Shown: positions 37,180 to 47,092 of the stretch, one piece after another
Numbering within the stretch: position 1 is the first letter of the stretch
How the letters are laid out: the number at the start of each line of letters is the position of its first letter
From: JBBDMC01 sp963826055
Lineage (GTDB): Bacteria > Pseudomonadota > Alphaproteobacteria > Rhizobiales > Kaistiaceae
Assembly: GCA_963826055.1 (NCBI GenBank)
Contig: CAWGVO010000012.1
Location: forward strand, 62,001 to 126,000
DNA: 64,000 nucleotides
Reading direction: 5' to 3'
Program-made: the position numbers and the translations under genes
Notes under the pieces: generated by a model
Seen by the model: only the letters and a program-made list of their open reading frames with translations
Told to the model about the DNA's origin: nothing
The model's database searches: none

Positions 37180-38298
37180 ATGCCCTGGTCGATCACCATT
37201 GCCCGGATTGCCGGTAGCGAGATCCGCATCCACCTGACGTTTCTGATCCTGCTCGCGTTCTACGCCTGGGTCGGTTACCAGCAGGGCGGCGCCGCGGCGG
37301 CCATCGATACCGTGGCGTTCGTGATCGCGCTCTTCGCCTGCGTTGTGCTGCACGAGCTCGGCCACGCCCTTGCCGCCCGCCGCTACGGCATCGCCACGCC
37401 GGACATCACCCTGCTCCCCATCGGCGGTCTCGCCCGCCTGTCGCGCATTCCCGACAACCCGGCCGAGGAGATCGTCATCGCGGTCGCCGGCCCCCTGGTC
37501 AACGTGGTCATCGCCGCCGTGCTCATCCTCGTCCTCGGCGGACACTTCAATCCCGGCGACATCGCCACGATCGAGAACCCGACGGCGGGCTTCCTCAACC
37601 GCCTGGCGGTGGTCAACGTCTTCCTCGTGCTGTTCAACCTGATCCCGGCCTTCCCCATGGACGGCGGCCGGGTGCTGCGCGCGCTGCTGGCCTTCCGCCT
37701 CGGGCGCCGCCGCGCCACCGAGATCGCCGCCCGCATCGGCCAGGGCCTTGCCTTCGTCTTCGGCTTCCTCGGCCTCTTGTACGGCAACTACATCCTGGTG
37801 TTCATCGCCTTCTTCGTTTACCTCGCCGCCGCCGGCGAGGCCGGCGACGCGACGCTGCGCGATGCTGTGCGCAAGGTCCCGGTCGACCGCGCCATGGTCA
37901 GCGCCTTCGAGAGCCTCGGCACCCAGGCGACCGTGGACGACGCCGCCGACGCCCTCATCCGCACCACCCAGCGCGAGTTCCCCGTCGTCGACGGCGCCGG
38001 CCGCCTGCGCGGTTTCCTCTCCCGCGACGCCATGATCAGGGCGATGAAGGCCACCGGCCCCGCCACCCCCGTCCTCGACGTCATGACCCGCGACGTGCCG
38101 ACAGTGCGCTCCGGCCAGTCGCTGGAGCTGGCGCTCCGCCTGATGCAGGAGGGCTCCGCCTCCGAGGTCGGCGTCATCGCCGAAGACCAGCGCCTGATCG
38201 GCTACGTCAGCCGCGAAAATCTCGCCGAATTCATGATGGTCGAGGACGCCGAGGCCGGCGAGCCGCCCGATCGCGGCCGCCGCCGCGCCCCCGTCTGA
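37180..38298 (+). CDS. Site-2-type M50 metalloprotease with CBS domains
   Basis: The ATG at 37180 follows GGAAGGATTAGGC. The 372-residue protein has membrane segments with the zinc motif VVLHELGHALAARRYGI near residue 65 and the second motif FPMDGGRVLRALL near residue 160. Two CBS domains (about residues 235-360) close it. The layout matches the Rip3-like group of intramembrane proteases, in which CBS domains sense nucleotides. The substrate (often a membrane-bound anti-sigma factor) is unknown. A gap of 90 bp follows the PAS-GGDEF-EAL gene. Confidence 0.93.
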   Translation: MPWSITIARIAGSEIRIHLTFLILLAFYAWVGYQQGGAAAAIDTVAFVIALFACVVLHELGHALAARRYGIATPDITLLPIGGLARLSRIPDNPAEEIVIAVAGPLVNVVIAAVLILVLGGHFNPGDIATIENPTAGFLNRLAVVNVFLVLFNLIPAFPMDGGRVLRALLAFRLGRRRATEIAARIGQGLAFVFGFLGLLYGNYILVFIAFFVYLAAAGEAGDATLRDAVRKVPVDRAMVSAFESLGTQATVDDAADALIRTTQREFPVVDGAGRLRGFLSRDAMIRAMKATGPATPVLDVMTRDVPTVRSGQSLELALRLMQEGSASEVGVIAEDQRLIGYVSRENLAEFMMVEDAEAGEPPDRGRRRAPV

Positions 38299-38379
38299 GG
38301 GCCTCATTTGCCGCGATTGTGTTTGCCGTCCGCCCCCCTATAGTGCGCCGCCGCCACCGCCTCCCCCCCGAGCCTCTGA

Positions 38380-40194
<1,815 letters not shown>

Positions 40195-40221
40195 CGCGAC
40201 CTGCGCGTCAGTTGCGGCCCC

Positions 40222-40314
40222 ACCCGCTTTGTCGTCCCGCACGTGGTGCGCAGCCCGCCTGACGGTGCCACGCACCAGTCGCGTGACCCCTACCCGCTTT
40301 GTCGTCCCGCACGT
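40222..40314. repeat. Direct repeat (23 bp, two copies) after typA
   Basis: ACCCGCTTTGTCGTCCCGCA plus CGT occurs at 40222-40244 and again, identical, at 40292-40314, with 47 bp between. Both are followed by GC-rich sequence typical of dispersed intergenic repeats (second copy: CTGAACGCGGCGCGGCATGACG). No gene is visible in this 241 bp spacer. Confidence 0.75.
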
Positions 40315-40348
40315 CTGAACGCGGCGCGGCATGACGTGATGCTTCGCC

Positions 40349-40401
40349 AACCCTCCCCTTGCGGGAGGGTCGAAACTGCGAAGCAGTTTCGGGGAGGGGT
40401 T
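40349..40401. repeat. Palindromic intergenic repeat (CCCTCCC-GGGAGGG type), copy 2
   Basis: AACCCTCCCC, then TTGCGGGAGGGT, the inner hairpin CGAAACTGC-GAA-GCAGTTTCG, and GGGGAGGGGTT close a 53-base structure. It has the same outer and inner layout as the element at 5421-5467. It lies between the convergent typA and CHASE2-EAL genes and may end both transcripts. Confidence 0.75.
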
Positions 40402-40435
40402 CGAAAAGTGGATAGCGGGCAGTCGCGCCGGTGCC

Positions 40436-43184
40436 TCACGCCATGCGGCGCGCGCCCTCGGTGAGCTTGGCGATGATATGGCGGGCCGGCACCGGCGCGC
40501 TGAACAGGTAGCCCTGTCCCTCGTCGCAGCCGAGCAGCCGCAGGAAGGCGATCTGCTCCTGCTTCTCGATCCCCTCGGCATTGAGACGGATGCCGAGCGA
40601 CTGCGCCAGCGCCCCCACCGCGCGCACGATCGCCACCGCCTCGTGGTCGAGCGGCAGCCCGGTGATGAACGAGCGGTCGAGCTTGACCTTGTCGATCGGG
40701 AACTTGTGCAGGTAGGCGAGCGACGAATAGCCGGTGCCGAAATCGTCGAGCGCGAAGCCGACGCCGAGTTCGCGCAGTTCGCGCATCGTCTCGTCGACCC
40801 GCTCGTGTTCCTGGACGAAGAGCGACTCGGTGATCTCCAGCTCGAACATGCGGGCCGGCAACCCCGATTTTCGGAGTGCCCGCTTGACCGCGCCGACGAG
40901 GTCGCCGCGCATGAACTGGACCGGCGAGACGTTGACCGCGACCTTGACCGGGGTCGGCCAGCCTGCGACGTCCGCCGCCGCGTGCTCCAGCACCCATTCC
41001 CCCAGCGATCCGATCAGCCCGATGGTTTCGGCAATCGGGATGAACTCGCTCGGGCCCACCAGCCCGCGTGCCGGGTGGCGCCAGTAGAGCAGCGCCTCGA
41101 CCCCGACGATCGCGTTGGTCCTGAGGTCGATCTGGGGCTGGTAGTAGATCTCGAACTGGTTGCGCTCGAAGGCCTCCCACAGCTCCACTTCGAGCCCCTG
41201 GCGGGCCCCCTCGCCGACCGCCATGTCGGCGTCGAAGACGACCCACTCGTTGCCGCCCGCCGCCTTGGCGCGATAGAGCGCTGTGTCGGCGGCCTTCAGG
41301 AGCTCGGCGGCATCCCGACTGTCCCCGGCCATCACGATGCCGAAGCTCAGCGCGGCGATCAGCCGGTGACGGCCGAGGTCGAAGGCTTCGCCGACCCGCG
41401 CGATCAGGTCCGTTGCAAGTGCTCTCGCGCGGGTCTCGGCGTCGGCGCCGACGGCCAGCACGGCGAATTTGTCGCCGTCCAGCCGGGCGAGGAGGTCCCC
41501 CGGTTTCAACTGCTTGGCGATCCGCTGCGCCACCGCCGACAGCAACATGTCGCCCACCGTGAAGCCGAGCGTCTCGTTGACGCGATGGAAGCGGTCGAGG
41601 CCGACCAGGATCACCGCGCATGGGCCGGCGCCGAGATGCTCCAGCCGCTCGACGAACTGGTTGCGGTTGGCAAGCCCGGTGAGCGTGTCGAAGCGAGCCA
41701 GATAAGCAAGGCGCGCCTCGGCCAGACGCCGCACCGTCACGTCCGAGAACGTCAGGCAGGCGATGAAACCGTCCTCCCTCGCGCTCCCGTCTATGGCGAG
41801 CCCGCCGCTCATGCGCGACGGCGTCACCACGTAATCGATGATGCGTCGTTCCCTGCCCGCCAGCGGATGCTCGAAATCGTGGACGCCGCTCTCTTCCCAG
41901 CGACCGGCCTTCAGATCCTCGATCGCGGTCCTCAGCGCCGCCGTCATCTCGCCCGGCAGCCGGTCAACCGCCTTGACGCCGACAAGCCCGTCGTGCGCGC
42001 CCAGCAGTTGCTCCGCGGTGCGGCTCGCCGCCACGATCGTCCCGGCCTCGTCGACCACCAGCACGCCGGCGAAGTTGTCGGCGATGACCCGGTCGAGGAT
42101 CGTCTGGGTATTGTGGGTCTGGTTGCGCGAGATGATGAGCAGGATGCGGCGGAAGTCGATCTCGCGCGCCATGGTGGCGAGCGCCAGCAGCGCCAGCGCG
42201 ATTTGCGCGACGCCGGTCATCGGCGCCAGTGCGAAGCGCGCCTGGACAACGGTGGCGGCGGCCTCGAGCAAGACGGCGGTGGCGGCGGCCGCGCCGACGA
42301 CCACCGTCCAGCGCGCCCCACCGACCACGATCGCCGCGCCGGCGAGGATGAAGGCCAGCATCAGGTACGTGGCGACCGGCCCGGTTCGGGCGAGCGTGCG
42401 TCCCTGCAGGATGCTCTCGGCGGCCAGCACTTGCAGGGTCGTGCCGCTGACGGTGCCGTAAACCGGTACGAAGAAGAAGTCGCGCAACTCGACGGCGCTC
42501 GCGCCGATGATCACCTTCTTGCCGGCGATGCGGCTCGGCGGCGATATTGCCGTCGATGAGGTCGATCGCTGACACGCGATCGATGCGGTCGGCGGCGATG
42601 CTGAAATCGATCAAGAAGTCGCGGCCGACCGTGCCGGTGCGGCCGCCCAGCATCGCCGCCAATGACGGAAATGGTTGCCCGTAGAGCACGTCGCTGTACG
42701 CCATACGGCGCACGGCACCGTCGGCGTCGGGTGCCACGGTGACGCTGGCGAGCCAGGCGTGCCGGGCGAAGCGTTCGATCGGCTGGTTGGCGACGGTGCC
42801 GGCACCGGAGGTGGTCGCCTTCTGCGAGAACGCCGCCAGGATGACGGAATCGCCGGCTCGCGCGAGTGCCGCCTCGAGGGCGGCATCCTCCTCCTCGCTC
42901 GAGGCGGCGCTGAAATCGACGTCGAAGGCGATTTCCCCTGCCTTGAGTTCACGCAGGCGGTCGATGATCGTGGCATCGATGCTGCGCGGCCACGGCCAGC
43001 GACCGATCGCCGACAGGCTTTTGGCGTCGATGTCGACGATGACCGTCTGCCCGGTCGGCGCACGCGGGACCGCCTGCATTCTGAGCGCGCTCAGATGATC
43101 GTCGAGCCAGCGCCCGCCGCCGCCGATCTGGATCGGCACCGCGAGCACCGCGACGAAGAGAAGGGGAAGAAAGCGGCGGATCAT
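40436..43184 (-). pseudogene. CHASE2-PAS-GGDEF-EAL cyclic-di-GMP protein, frameshifted
   Basis: From the ATG at 43184, one frame encodes an N-terminal hydrophobic segment and most of a CHASE2 sensor (VIVDIDAKSLSAIGRWPWPRS, FDVDFSAA). At about 42535-42550 the reading shifts one base, after IDGNIAA, to continue SRIAGKKVIIGASAVELRD. Three membrane segments, a PAS domain, a GGDEF domain and an EAL domain follow. The span is 2749 bases (three times 916 plus one), so one extra base restores 915 residues. The GGDEF signature is degenerate (RLDGDKF), so cyclase activity is unlikely. The EAL domain keeps VEALLYW, NVSPVQF, LDDFGTGYSSL and KLDRSF, so it should be a phosphodiesterase. It lies 72 bp downstream of the FecR gene, a common pairing with CHASE2. 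Confidence 0.85.
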
Positions 43185-43256
43185 CTGCCAGTCGGTCCAG
43201 CCGCCGCCGCGCCGCCGGATCCCGGCACATCGTGGTCGGGCGGCGCCATGAAAGAA

Positions 43257-44210
43257 CTAGTTGCCGAGGCCGACGTGGACCCCGCCGAGGTCGACGCTGA
43301 TACCGCCTCCGCCGGCCTCCACACCGACGACTCCGCCGACGCTGACGCTGGCGCCGCCGCCGCCGACACTGGCGTCGGCAACCCCGTTGACGCTCACGCC
43401 GATACCGCCGCCGTCGGCCGAGGCCGTGACGACATCGCCGACGCTGAGGCCGACGCCGCCGCTGCCGGCATCGATGTCGACGAGGCCGCTGCCGACATCG
43501 AGCCCGACGCCGCCGTCGCCCGACACGCTGAGGCTGGCCAGTCCGCTGCCGACGCTGACGCCACCGCCGACGCTCGCCTGATTGATGACCGTTGTCGGCG
43601 TGCCGTCGGGCGCGAGCGGCGGCGCGCCTTGCAGGATCGGCGCCAGCGGCCCCTGCCCGGTTATCGCGATGGCGCCGCCGGGGCGGACGGTCGCCTGCTG
43701 GCCCGCCGTCACATCGACGACCTGGCCGCTCTTCAGTCCGGTCACCTCGACGCGGCCGCGCGCGACCTTGACCACGTCACCGGTACCGAACACGCCGACG
43801 GCGAAGTGCGTGCCCTTGACCACGGCGGCGAGCTCGGGCGTCGTCACCGAGAAGTGCTGGACGTTTTTCTTCTCCACGGTGAACTCGACCACGCCGGCCG
43901 CCTGCACGATGCGGGTGAACTGGCGGTCGCTCGGGCCGGGCGGCAGGGCCACCACGGCGTTCGGCCCGACGATCATCTGCTCCTGCGCCCGCACCAGCAT
44001 GGCGCGGCTGTTGTCGCCGGTCTTCAGCACACCGCCGGGCGGCAGCGCCTCTCCGGTCGACAGCGACACCGGCCGCGCGCCGTCGGCCTCGACGACGACG
44101 TTGCCGCTCATCTGGACCACCTGCCAGTCCGCCGCGGCGGCGGCACTGGCGGCAAGGGCCACGAGGGCCATCAGCAACCACGACAGGGCGGCACTTGAGC
44201 GGCGCTTCAT
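43257..44210 (-). CDS. FecR-domain protein with Gly-rich repeat tail
   Basis: The ATG at 44210 follows GGGAGAGACGAA. The 317-residue protein has a Sec signal (ALSWLLMALVALAASAAAAA) and a FecR domain (about residues 30-190: SLSTGEALPPGGVLKTGDNSRAML, FSVTTPELAAVVKGTHFAV, VARGRVEVTG). After about residue 215 comes a 100-residue low-complexity region of Gly, Val, Ser and Asp. It repeats units like GGGVSVGSGL, GGVGLDVGSG, GGIGVSVNGV and GGGGASVSVGG every 12-16 residues. It probably forms beta structure outside the cytoplasm. FecR proteins upstream of CHASE2 sensors are recurrent, so it likely feeds a signal to the following gene. Confidence 0.88.
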   Translation of the reverse strand: MKRRSSAALSWLLMALVALAASAAAAADWQVVQMSGNVVVEADGARPVSLSTGEALPPGGVLKTGDNSRAMLVRAQEQMIVGPNAVVALPPGPSDRQFTRIVQAAGVVEFTVEKKNVQHFSVTTPELAAVVKGTHFAVGVFGTGDVVKVARGRVEVTGLKSGQVVDVTAGQQATVRPGGAIAITGQGPLAPILQGAPPLAPDGTPTTVINQASVGGGVSVGSGLASLSVSGDGGVGLDVGSGLVDIDAGSGGVGLSVGDVVTASADGGGIGVSVNGVADASVGGGGASVSVGGVVGVEAGGGGISVDLGGVHVGLGN

Positions 44211-44460
44211 TTCGTCTCTCCCGGTCGGAGGCGAGGCGACAATGCGGGCCTGCATGCTAGAGGCGAAGGTGTTGTGCGAAGGCAAACGGCCGCGGCGGCA
44301 TTTGACTAAAATTGTCCGACCCCGCTGTCCCCTTCTCCCGACAGCCCCTCGCACCCGCCTCGGCAGCACTCGCAGCAGGGGTGCAACACCGTCAAAAAAA
44401 CCTTTCCCGACAACGTCTGAATTGCTTTGCACGGCCGAAAGCGGTGGTAAGCTTGGCGTT

Positions 44461-44976
44461 ATGAGCACGCTCGTGATCGGGGTCAGGCGGGCCGAAGCCC
44501 GCGATGCCGAGGCCATCACTGCCGTCCACGACGCCGCCTGGCGCTACGCCTACGATGGCGTGATTCCGGCCAAGGAATTGGCCCGCATCATCGCGCGGCG
44601 CGGCCCCCGCTGGTGGGATCGCGCCATCCGCCGCGGCACCGCCATCCTGGTGCTGGAGGCCGGCGGCACCATCTGCGGCTACGCCACCTTCGGCCCGAAT
44701 CGGGCGCGCAACCTCGTCCAGAAGGGCGAGATTTACGAGATCTACGTGAAGCCGGAATATCAGGGCGTCGGCCTCGGCACCCGTCTGTTCCTGTCGGCGC
44801 GGCGGGAGCTCGCCCGCTTCGGCTTCGACTCGGTCGTGGTGTGGGCGCTCGCCGACAACGACAACGCCTGCCGCTTCTACCGCAACGCCGGCGGCCGCAA
44901 GGTCGCGCGCGCCAACGAGCGCTTCGGCGAGGTGTCGCTGACCAAGATCGCCTACGCCTGGGGCCGGGCGAACTAG
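44461..44976 (+). CDS. GNAT N-acetyltransferase
   Basis: The 171-residue protein begins VIGVRRAEARDAEAITAVHDAAWRYAYDGVIP, with VCGYA-type strand ICGYATFGPNR, the EIYEIYVKPEYQGVGLGTRLF acetyl-CoA loop (Q-x-x-G-x-G/A) and the C-terminal NDNACRFYRNAGGRK. This is a standard GNAT fold; substrate unknown. It ends 4 bases into the convergent DUF167 gene. The 250 bp upstream of it hold no gene; TTTGACTAAAATTG at about 44302 could be part of a promoter. Confidence 0.9.
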   Translation: MSTLVIGVRRAEARDAEAITAVHDAAWRYAYDGVIPAKELARIIARRGPRWWDRAIRRGTAILVLEAGGTICGYATFGPNRARNLVQKGEIYEIYVKPEYQGVGLGTRLFLSARRELARFGFDSVVVWALADNDNACRFYRNAGGRKVARANERFGEVSLTKIAYAWGRAN

Positions 44977-45287
44977 CCTCGTTTCGGCCAGCTTTCCACG
45001 ATCCGCATCAGTTCGGCCACCTCACCGGCGATTCTGACCTGCTTCAGCCGCTGACCGCCACCGGCGGCGATGGCAACCGCCGATTTCGGGCGACCGAAGG
45101 TCTTCGCCATCAGCGCAATCAGCGCCGCGTTGGCCGCGCCGGCCTCGGGCAGCGCCCGCACCCGCACGCGGGCGACCTCCCGCCCATCGGCCAGCGTACC
45201 GATTCCCTCGACCGCATCGCGGTCGGCCCGCGGCGTCAGCCGCACGGCGACCACGATCGCGCCGGCCTCGGTCCTGTAGCAGGCCAC
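44973..45287 (-). CDS. DUF167 / UPF0235 (YggU) protein
   Basis: From a GTG at 45287 the protein has 104 residues, with the YggU blocks VRLTPRADRDAVEGI, VRVRALPEAGAANAALIALMAKTFGRPKSAVAI and GGGQRLKQVRIAG. The function is unknown. It begins 3 bp after the yggT stop, so the two form an operon in the order common to proteobacteria. Confidence 0.93.
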   Translation of the reverse strand: MACYRTEAGAIVVAVRLTPRADRDAVEGIGTLADGREVARVRVRALPEAGAANAALIALMAKTFGRPKSAVAIAAGGGQRLKQVRIAGEVAELMRIVESWPKRG

Positions 45288-45290
45288 CGA

Positions 45291-45581
45291 TCAGGCAAGC
45301 GCGCGGTAGAAGAACTCGAACAACAGATTGCGCAGGAAGATAAGCAGCAGGATCAGCACGACCGGCGACAGGTCGAGGCCACCGAACACCGGCAGCACCC
45401 GTCGGATCGGCCTTAGTGCCGGCTCGGTCAGCCGCCACAGCGCATCGGCGATCATCGACACCGCCTGGTTGCGCGTGTTGACCACGTTGAAAGCGATCAG
45501 CCACGACAGGACTGCGCTGGCGATGAGCACCCAGATGTAGAGCTGGATGACCGTGGCGATCAGGTTGAGCAGGGAGAACAT
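45291..45581 (-). CDS. YggT family membrane protein
   Basis: The 96-residue protein has two to three hydrophobic segments, with the family blocks IATVIQLYIWVLIASAVLSWLIAFNVV, DALWRLTEPALRPIRRVLP and GGLDLSPVVLILLLIFLRNLL. YggT proteins are linked to osmotic response and cell-envelope or divisome functions. It is the first gene of the yggT-yggU pair. Confidence 0.93.
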   Translation of the reverse strand: MFSLLNLIATVIQLYIWVLIASAVLSWLIAFNVVNTRNQAVSMIADALWRLTEPALRPIRRVLPVFGGLDLSPVVLILLLIFLRNLLFEFFYRALA

Positions 45582-45730
45582 CGCTGGTTCCGCATCGTGG
45601 CACCGAGCGCTTCGCGCGACGAGCTTGGTTTAAGGCCCGCCCGGAAGTACCGCAAGCCCTGCCGGGCCCGAACGCCTCGCGTTTGCTTGACAGTCCGGCG
45701 ACCCAAACCCTAAATGGCGGCGACCTTTGA

Positions 45731-45806
45731 GGGGCCGTAGCTCAGTTGGGAGAGCGCGACGTTCGCAATGTCGAGGTCAGGGGTTCGATTCCCCTCGGCT
45801 CCACCA
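45731..45806 (+). tRNA. tRNA-Ala (anticodon CGC)
   Basis: A full cloverleaf can be drawn in 76 bases. The acceptor arm is GGGGCCG with CGGCTCC. The D-arm is GCTC-AGTTGGGA-GAGC. The anticodon arm is CGACG-TTCGCAA-TGTCG, giving anticodon CGC for codon GCG. The T-arm is AGGGG-TTCGATT-CCCCT. The 3' CCA is encoded. A cognate for GCG is expected in a genome this GC-rich. Confidence 0.96.
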
Positions 45807-45895
45807 GTCCTCCGGGCGTTTCCGCCAGTTTCGTTCCGCGCGGCGCGGATTTCCGCCAGGCGTTGGCGTTTTATGGACGCAGTTGAGTCCGGCCC

Positions 45896-46657
45896 ATGCT
45901 GCAATACGCGCCGAAGGGCCTGATCGGCCTCCTCACCCCTCAGGCCAACACCACCGTCGAGCCCGAGTTCGCTGTCCTGTGTCCACCGGGCTTCGCCACG
46001 ATCGCGGCGCGGCTGACCAGCGACAAGCCGACCATCAACGAGCGGCTGGTCGACTACATCGGCTCGATCGATCGCACCCTCGACCGGTTCGCCAACGCCC
46101 CTGTTGCAGCCGTCGCCTTCGCCTGCACCGGCGCGTCTTACTTGATCGAGCCGGCCCGCGGTGCCGCCGCGAATGCGGCCACCACAGAGACCCGCGGATA
46201 TCCCTTCGTCACCGCCGCCGATGCGGTGCACGACGCGCTCCAGGTGCTCGGCAGCAGGCGCGTCGGCATCGTGTCCCCCTACGCCGGCTCCCTGCATGAG
46301 GCGTGCCTCGCCTATTGGCCGAAGCGCGGCGTCGACATCGCAAAGGTGGTGCAAATCGGGAGTGCCGGCGACGGCTTCCACCCCATCTACGCACTCGACT
46401 CGTCGGCGTCTCTCAGCGGCGTGGAGGCCCTCGGCAATGACATCGACGTCGTTGCCATACTGGGAACCGGCCTGCCGACGCTGCCGACCATCTTGCGCAT
46501 GGCGGCCGGCCCCATCCCGGTGATCTCACCCAATCTTTGTCTGATGTGGCGCACGGCGCTCGCCATCGGCGGGGTCGCGCCGTCGGTGGAAAACCTGATG
46601 CCGTGGATCAGGGCGGAAGGCTGGGGCGCGCGCCTTCGGGAGCGGATCGGGACCTGA
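45896..46657 (+). CDS. Asp/Glu racemase superfamily enzyme (maleate isomerase / arylmalonate decarboxylase-like)
   Basis: The 253-residue protein begins GLIGLLTPQANTTVEPEFAVL, as in the maleate cis-trans isomerase and arylmalonate decarboxylase group. The first catalytic cysteine is in AVAFACTGASY near residue 78. At the second site the block AILGTGLPTLPTI has Gly-Thr where racemases and isomerases keep Cys. With one catalytic Cys it is closer to decarboxylase-like or divergent members; the substrate is not evident. It lies 89 bp after tRNA-Ala and ends 6 bp from the convergent uspA-like stop, facing a TRAP uptake locus. Confidence 0.78.
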   Translation: MLQYAPKGLIGLLTPQANTTVEPEFAVLCPPGFATIAARLTSDKPTINERLVDYIGSIDRTLDRFANAPVAAVAFACTGASYLIEPARGAAANAATTETRGYPFVTAADAVHDALQVLGSRRVGIVSPYAGSLHEACLAYWPKRGVDIAKVVQIGSAGDGFHPIYALDSSASLSGVEALGNDIDVVAILGTGLPTLPTILRMAAGPIPVISPNLCLMWRTALAIGGVAPSVENLMPWIRAEGWGARLRERIGT

Positions 46658-46663
46658 GTTCGC

Positions 46664-47092
46664 CTACCCGCGAACCACCAGCACCGAGCAGTTGGCGTGG
46701 CGCATGACCCGCTCGGCATTCGGCCCGATCAGGTAGTCGCGGAACGCCGGCCGGTGTGATGCCATCACGATCAGGTCGGCACCGATCGCGCCGGCCGCCT
46801 CGACGATCTCGTGGTAGATGTTGCCCGAGCGGACCATCGCCTTGACCGGCACCTCCTTGGGCACTTGCGCCGCGCAGAGCGCCTCCAGGTCCCGCTTCGC
46901 CGTCGCCAGCGCCCGCTCCATGAAGTCGGCCGGGAAATAGGCGCCGACCATCCCCTCGCCGAAGTTGGGCACGACGGTGAGAACGTTGAGGCTGCCTCCC
47001 TCGCCGCGCGCCTGCTCGATGGCTGCCGGCAGCGCCTTCTGCCATGAACTGGCTTCGCCGAGATCGATCGGCAGCAGGATCGTCTTGAACAT
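46664..47092 (-). CDS. Universal stress protein (UspA family)
   Basis: The 142-residue single Usp domain has MFKTILLPIDLGEASSWQKAL at the start, LIVMASHRPAFRDYLIGPNAERV and a C-terminal HANCSVLVVRG. The G-x2-G-x9-G ATP loop is only partly kept. Its ATG follows the TRAP permease stop by one base. Usp proteins coded beside TRAP transporters are known to bind nucleotide and tune uptake (TeaD with TeaABC), so a regulatory role here is a fair inference. Confidence 0.9.
   Translation of the reverse strand: MFKTILLPIDLGEASSWQKALPAAIEQARGEGGSLNVLTVVPNFGEGMVGAYFPADFMERALATAKRDLEALCAAQVPKEVPVKAMVRSGNIYHEIVEAAGAIGADLIVMASHRPAFRDYLIGPNAERVMRHANCSVLVVRG

Noticed and set aside
43260..43600. Tandem repeats resembling a CRISPR array
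   Set aside because: The periodic DNA encodes the Gly/Val/Ser tail of the FecR protein in frame; there are no uniform spacers and no cas genes.
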